Positions 21,787 to 26,370 of a DNA stretch of 26,370 bases are shown in pieces. The position numbers were made by a program, and so were the translations under genes. The notes below the pieces were generated by a model that saw nothing but the letters and a program-made list of their open reading frames with translations, was not told the DNA's origin and did not search any database. The stretch comes from Beroe ovata (Eukaryota; Ctenophora; Nuda; Beroida; Beroidae), in NCBI GenBank assembly GCA_946803715.1, contig CAMPET010000136.1, forward strand, positions 57,161-83,530, written 5' to 3'. The number at the start of each line of letters is the position of its first letter. The first letter of the stretch is position 1.

Positions 21787-23230
21787 CTCCCTGTTGTCCA
21801 TTACAGCAACACGCTCTCAACTGTGTCATCTGTGTCACCCGTGACAGTCTGTCTCGTACACAACAGGTAACCAAACCCGTTTTTACGGCGTCTTTGTGTC
21901 GCCTTATGTCGGCGCCTCACGACAACAATATATTGTGGTGTTTACGCTTTTCTGATTGATGTCTGTAAGCTGCATGGACTGTCACGAGGCAGTAGGTATC
22001 AAGTTGTTTCTCAAATTAGGAGTATTTAAGACCAGGCCTACTTCTATTGGGTTCTCAGCTCTAATTTTGAAAGGGTCATATGAAAGTCCCTTCTCAAACT
22101 CACTATAATTAATCACTCCTTTTAATTAATCAGTTAATTACTTTTACTAATTACTCCTGATTCAGGTTCTAAACGCTGTTCCCCTCTCCCTGTCTCTGAA
22201 CATACTGAAACAGAAGAACGAGAACTCTACACTAATAGGGGGAGTGTTGTATGAGATGCTCAACTCAATACTCGAGGATAGGGGGTGAGTACAGTGTACT
22301 TCATTCATTTTATGTTCATTCTTTTGATTCAATCCTTCTGCCTGTCTATCAATCATCATTGAATTGTTACCGATACGGCAGCACAAGCTGTTGCTAAAAC
22401 AACAGCTGCTAACCAATGTGTTGCTAATAGAATTGTTGCAAAGCAAAAGTTGCTAATCAACTCATAACACCTCAGTTACGACTACACGAAACGTGTTCTC
22501 GGCGAACCTATCAAGAAGTTCCCTGTCCCACCCCTCCTCGCCACCCTATTCGAGTATTTTAGAGAGTGTTGTAAAGTGGCTGAGGGCGAAGCGTTACACT
22601 CCCTTATCAACGGCATCGTTAAGTGTACCGGTAAGTACTAAGAAGTGTTCGGTAAGTATAAATAGTGCTTGTCAGAACAAAAGCTTTTCCATGCGGTTGC
22701 AGATTGCAATGCTGAATGCCCTAGTACGACTAAACGAGTAGTGAGTACAAAAGTATGAAACCCTCTTTTCACAAAATTTGAGTTCAATTTCTGAAACAAA
22801 TACTCAGTACCTATTTACAAGAATTCATCTGTTGTGAATAGCTAAGTATGAAACCCTGTCCCGACTTCAATTTCTGTAGAAACACTCAACAGGTTCCGCA
22901 AGCATTCATCTGTTTTAAATTCACCAATCGTTATCATATTCAGATTCACGGGTCTTGAACGAGGAACTAATGAATCAGGAACTGATTAACTACATGATAA
23001 CTCTCGTTGTCGATGGTAAACTCTCGTATCAACACGCTCAACAGGTAATCACTCCTTGAAATTCACTTAGTTAAATAACACGAACTTCAGTACTTATCAA
23101 CTGTAAAATCACGCGAAAATCACTCACAATTCACGCAAATTCACTCCTAATTCACACAAAAATCACGCAAACTCCGCAGATCTCGATCGCTATCAGCAAG
23201 AGCTGGGCTCGTGCACGTGCCGATGGAAAG
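19971..23230 (+). CDS. UNC45: UNC45, copy 2, exons 1-9 and truncated exon 10
   Basis: Exons: 19971-20013, 20316-20453, 20673-20860, 21116-21229, 21408-21540, 21751-21866, 22166-22284, 22476-22630, 22944-23044, then exon 10 from 23180, cut by the N after 23230. Splice sites and phases are identical to copy 1. Most substitutions are silent or conservative: CHLK to CYLK, AYYRRAVAH to AYFRRAVAY, GGLGDV to GGLSDV, INAIV to INGIV, VVNG to VVDG. The threonine run has ten ACA codons plus ACT rather than eight plus one. The reading frame is intact up to the N, so this is not a decayed pseudogene. Exon 10 is completed only in the segment after the N (24693-24854). The same role as copy 1 is expected. 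This copy and the next segment together represent one gene. Confidence 0.9.
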
Positions 23231-23231
23231 N

Positions 23232-23268
23232 TTTCTTGTCTGATCCCTCCCCCTATCCCCCAGGCGAC

Positions 23269-23299
<31 letters not shown>

Positions 23300-24743
23300 C
23301 TCCCTGTTGTCCATTACAGCAACACGCTCTCAACTGTGTCATCTGTGTCACCCGTGACAGTCTGTCTCGTACACAACAGGTAACCAAACCCGTTTTTACG
23401 GCGTCTTTGTGTCGCCTTATGTCGGCGCCTCACGACAACAATATATTGTGGTGTTTACGCTTTTCTGATTGATGTCTGTAAGCTGCATGGACTGTCACGA
23501 GGCAGTAGGTATCAAGTTGTTTCTCAAATTAGGAGTATTTAAGACCAGGCCTACTTCTATTGGGTTCTCAGCTCTAATTTTGAAAGGGTCATATGAAAGT
23601 CCCTTCTCAAACTCACTATAATTAATCACTCCTTTTAATTAATCAGTTAATTACTTTTACTAATTACTCCTGATTCAGGTTCTAAACGCTGTTCCCCTCT
23701 CCCTGTCTCTGAACATACTGAAACAGAAGAACGAGAACTCTACACTAATAGGGGGAGTGTTGTATGAGATGCTCAACTCAATACTCGAGGATAGGGGGTG
23801 AGTACAGTGTACTTCATTCATTTTATGTTCATTCTTTTGATTCAATCCTTCTGCCTGTCTATCAATCATCATTGAATTGTTACCGATACGGCAGCACAAG
23901 CTGTTGCTAAAACAACAGCTGCTAACCAATGTGTTGCTAATAGAATTGTTGCAAAGCAAAAGTTGCTAATCAACTCATAACACCTCAGTTACGACTACAC
24001 GAAACGTGTTCTCGGCGAACCTATCAAGAAGTTCCCTGTCCCACCCCTCCTCGCCACCCTATTCGAGTATTTTAGAGAGTGTTGTAAAGTGGCTGAGGGC
24101 GAAGCGTTACACTCCCTTATCAACGGCATCGTTAAGTGTACCGGTAAGTACTAAGAAGTGTTCGGTAAGTATAAATAGTGCTTGTCAGAACAAAAGCTTT
24201 TCCATGCGGTTGCAGATTGCAATGCTGAATGCCCTAGTACGACTAAACGAGTAGTGAGTACAAAAGTATGAAACCCTCTTTTCACAAAATTTGAGTTCAA
24301 TTTCTGAAACAAATACTCAGTACCTATTTACAAGAATTCATCTGTTGTGAATAGCTAAGTATGAAACCCTGTCCCGACTTCAATTTCTGTAGAAACACTC
24401 AACAGGTTCCGCAAGCATTCATCTGTTTTAAATTCACCAATCGTTATCATATTCAGATTCACGGGTCTTGAACGAGGAACTAATGAATCAGGAACTGATT
24501 AACTACATGATAACTCTCGTTGTCGATGGTAAACTCTCGTATCAACACGCTCAACAGGTAATCACTCCTTGAAATTCACTTAGTTAAATAACACGAACTT
24601 CAGTACTTATCAACTGTAAAATCACGCGAAAATCACTCACAATTCACGCAAATTCACTCCTAATTCACACAAAAATCACGCAAACTCCGCAGATCTCGAT
24701 CGCTATCAGCAAGAGCTGGGCTCGTGCACGTGCCGATGGAAAG
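23232..24743 (+). repeat. Near-exact repeat of 21719-23230, joined at an N
   Basis: Offset is 1513 bp from tttcttgtctgatccc to cgtgccgatggaaag. The only difference I found is T at 21752 versus C at 23265, silent in a glycine codon split by the intron (GGT/GGC). Introns, indels and the ten-ACA run are the same. It duplicates exons 6-9 and the start of exon 10, and is read as an unmerged overlap between adjacent contigs. Confidence 0.93.
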
Positions 24744-26316
24744 CAATCATTGAAGTTCGTGAAACAGATAACATCCATTACCGATCCTAGATTGTTGTCA
24801 GGAGAGGAGAAACATCAGATGTTAGCTCTACGTGCGCTGAATATTCTGCTACAGGTAACAGAGACGTCATAATGATGACGTCATCATTCATCATTGAGTA
24901 ACGACGTCGTCAAAATTGTTGTTTTATTCGGCTGAACGTTTCTGGGATTTGTTTCTCTGACAAGCTGGTATCTCACTAGTATCAACTCAGGGATCATTCG
25001 AAGCGGGAGGCGATCTAATCAAAGATAACTCCGAAATCTACCGTATCCTGTCCAAGCTCCTTATCTCAAAGACGTACGAGTCCCAGCTCACAGCTGCAGA
25101 AACGGTGGCCCTGGTGGCAAGCGATAAGAAGATGTGTTACAACTTGGCTAACCAGAACTTTAACTTGCTGAAAGCCCTTTATAAGTCCGATGAGGTGAAT
25201 TGGAAAGCTGAGAATGGATAACCATAAATAATCATATTTCAAATCTGGATGCCCCACTTAACACCACTCTCCTCCCTTCTAACAAGCTCCACTCTCTTCA
25301 TTTCGGTGGCGAAAAGGGGGCACTTTAGCGGCGGAAAGGGGTCAAAAAAGGGGGCATTTTGGGGTTGAAAAGGGGGCGTCGGCGGAGTAGTCAATGGCCC
25401 TCTTAACTCCCAATCCGCAGGTTGACGACGCAGTCAAGCTCAGAGCGCTGGTCGGGATGAGTAAGATGGTTGCAAGCAGTGGAGGAGATGTTAACAGAAA
25501 CATCATTGCTGATGGAGCAGGTAATGGAGAGTTCTTTAATTCAACTCTTAAAGTTCTTTAATTCGTTCTATAGTTCTTCGATTCTTTGATATGCAGGAAT
25601 ATTCCAAATTGCTAGGATTCTTTAAATCAATTGCAGCATATTTCAAGAAACCTTCCCTATTAAATTTTCTTTGTTTTGAGATTCCAGATTGATTACGAAT
25701 GTTTTTGAAGATTAAATTAGAGGACTTTCACTTTGGATATCTTAATTCGATATCTTGATCGTTGTTATTTTCAGGGGTACGAATTTTCAAGCAAATTCGA
25801 CAATTGCTGGTCAAGAGCACTACAGAAGAGGCTAGGAAATGGGTAATTGAAGCTCTGGCTTACTTGACTATTGATGCTGAGGTAAGTCAAGGTCATTCTG
25901 CTCATCTTTGATCAACATTTTGGGGGACATTCTTTGGATCATCTTGTTGGTCACACTCATAAAAGTTGATCAACGTAGCGCGCGAATACATTTCAGTGTT
26001 TCTCTCATGAACTCATTTCGCCAAACTGCGCGCTTAATTCGAGCGTGGATCGATTACGATTTTGGCGCGCGCGCGTTACAAATTTTATTCCATTCGCGCA
26101 AAAATGATGTATGATACTGTCTCAAGCATGATACTTAGATACTATCTCAAACAAAAATGATTTATTACACTACCTCAAGTCCTGATTAATTTTCCAGGTG
26201 AAGCACGAATTAGCCCAAGACGAAGAACAAATGAAGTTAATCTGTGACTTTTCCAGTGACCCAGCACCCAGTACGAGTTATTCTCTATCCTGTATCTTCA
26301 TGAACATGACTAATTC
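23264..26316 (+). CDS. UNC45: UNC45, copy 2 continued: repeated exons 6-10, then exons 11-14 (partial at right edge)
   Basis: Repeated exons 23264-23379, 23679-23797, 23989-24143, 24457-24557 and complete exon 10 at 24693-24854. Then 24991-25194, 25421-25520, and two exons absent from copy 1: 25775-25881 and 26198-26316. The last two encode the start of the UCS domain (KSTTEEARKWVIEALAYLT, then VKHELAQDEEQMK and FMNMTNS), matching [21 protein letters not shown] and ALVNCTNS in vertebrate UNC45. The final exon ends in phase 2 at aattc|gtgagt and the gene runs off the right edge. Omitting the repeated block, copy 2 encodes about 600 residues here, in line with the vertebrate position. If the repeat were real, exon 10 would be truncated before a second exon 6, which makes no sensible protein. 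Confidence 0.9.
25975..26079. repeat. CpG-rich foldback in UNC45 intron 13
   Basis: gtagcgcgcg (25975-25984) and cgcgcgcgttac (about 26068-26079) are imperfect inverted repeats bounding a CpG-rich 100 bp inside an AT-rich intron. Base composition recalls the element at 9377-10113, but no extended sequence match was seen. Confidence 0.45.
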
Positions 26317-26370
26317 GTGAGTCGGATACGTTTTTCTTAGAAAATGCAATTTGAGTTAGCGAACTGATAC

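Larger units (their letters stand above)
19682..25750 (+). repeat. Segmental repeat, copy 2 (matches 15172-19680)
   Basis: Begins directly after N 19681 with the last DBR1 codons and stop. It runs through UNC45 exons 1-12 and continues past the point where copy 1 was cut (ctttggatatcttaattcga at 25731-25750). It is longer than copy 1 chiefly because it includes the internal 1513-bp repeat at 23232-24743. Confidence 0.9.

Noticed and set aside
19971-26316. Copy 2 of UNC45 as a pseudogene
   Set aside because: All splice sites and frames are intact; the only break is at the N of an assembly join.
1-26370. tRNA or other structured RNA genes
   Set aside because: No cloverleaf with A/B-box consensus, rRNA or snRNA motif was recognised by eye on either strand; a covariance-model scan would be needed to exclude them.

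Overview
This is nuclear DNA from an animal or close relative. It carries an intron-rich cytohesin, a DBR1 and a UNC45. All their introns begin GT and end AG, and most are about 75 to 650 bp. The DNA is AT-rich. Where a region appears twice, the copies differ by about 3.5% in the coding exons I compared by eye. That level suggests either a very polymorphic, perhaps marine, invertebrate or recent paralogs. I cannot name the species.

Layout from left to right. (1) 838-4368, minus strand: the 5' six exons of an ARF exchange factor of the cytohesin family (coiled coil plus Sec7). The PH-domain end lies beyond the left edge. (2) 5366-8890, minus strand: a complete cytosolic leucyl-tRNA synthetase in one uninterrupted exon. 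(3) About 9377-10113: a GC/CpG-rich, palindrome-containing repeat element between divergent genes. (4) 10350-10610, plus strand: a small SWI5-family recombination mediator. (5) 10766-15204, plus strand: DBR1, the RNA lariat debranching enzyme, in 13 coding exons, the first only two codons long. (6) 15436 to the right edge, plus strand: the myosin/Hsp90 co-chaperone UNC45, present twice (15436-19440 and 19971-26316). The second copy has a further near-exact 1.5 kb internal repeat.

The window holds five single-N positions: 1116, 2656, 9761, 19681 and 23231. At four of them the sequence before the N reappears after it, with the repeat boundaries at the N. The simplest reading is contigs, some from different haplotypes, placed end to end without merging their overlaps. 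The apparent tandem UNC45 duplication and the repeated UNC45 exons are therefore probably assembly artefacts, although a real duplication is not excluded.

The genes are housekeeping functions with no shared pathway: ARF signalling, translation, recombination, intron turnover and myosin folding. The most interesting biological hints are three. SWI5, DBR1 and UNC45 are closely packed in one orientation, with acceptor-like sites beside their start codons and no AATAAA between them, which could fit operon-like transcription. LARS1 lacks introns among intron-rich neighbours. UNC45 has a polymorphic threonine run. I found no tRNA, rRNA or CRISPR and no autonomous transposon gene.
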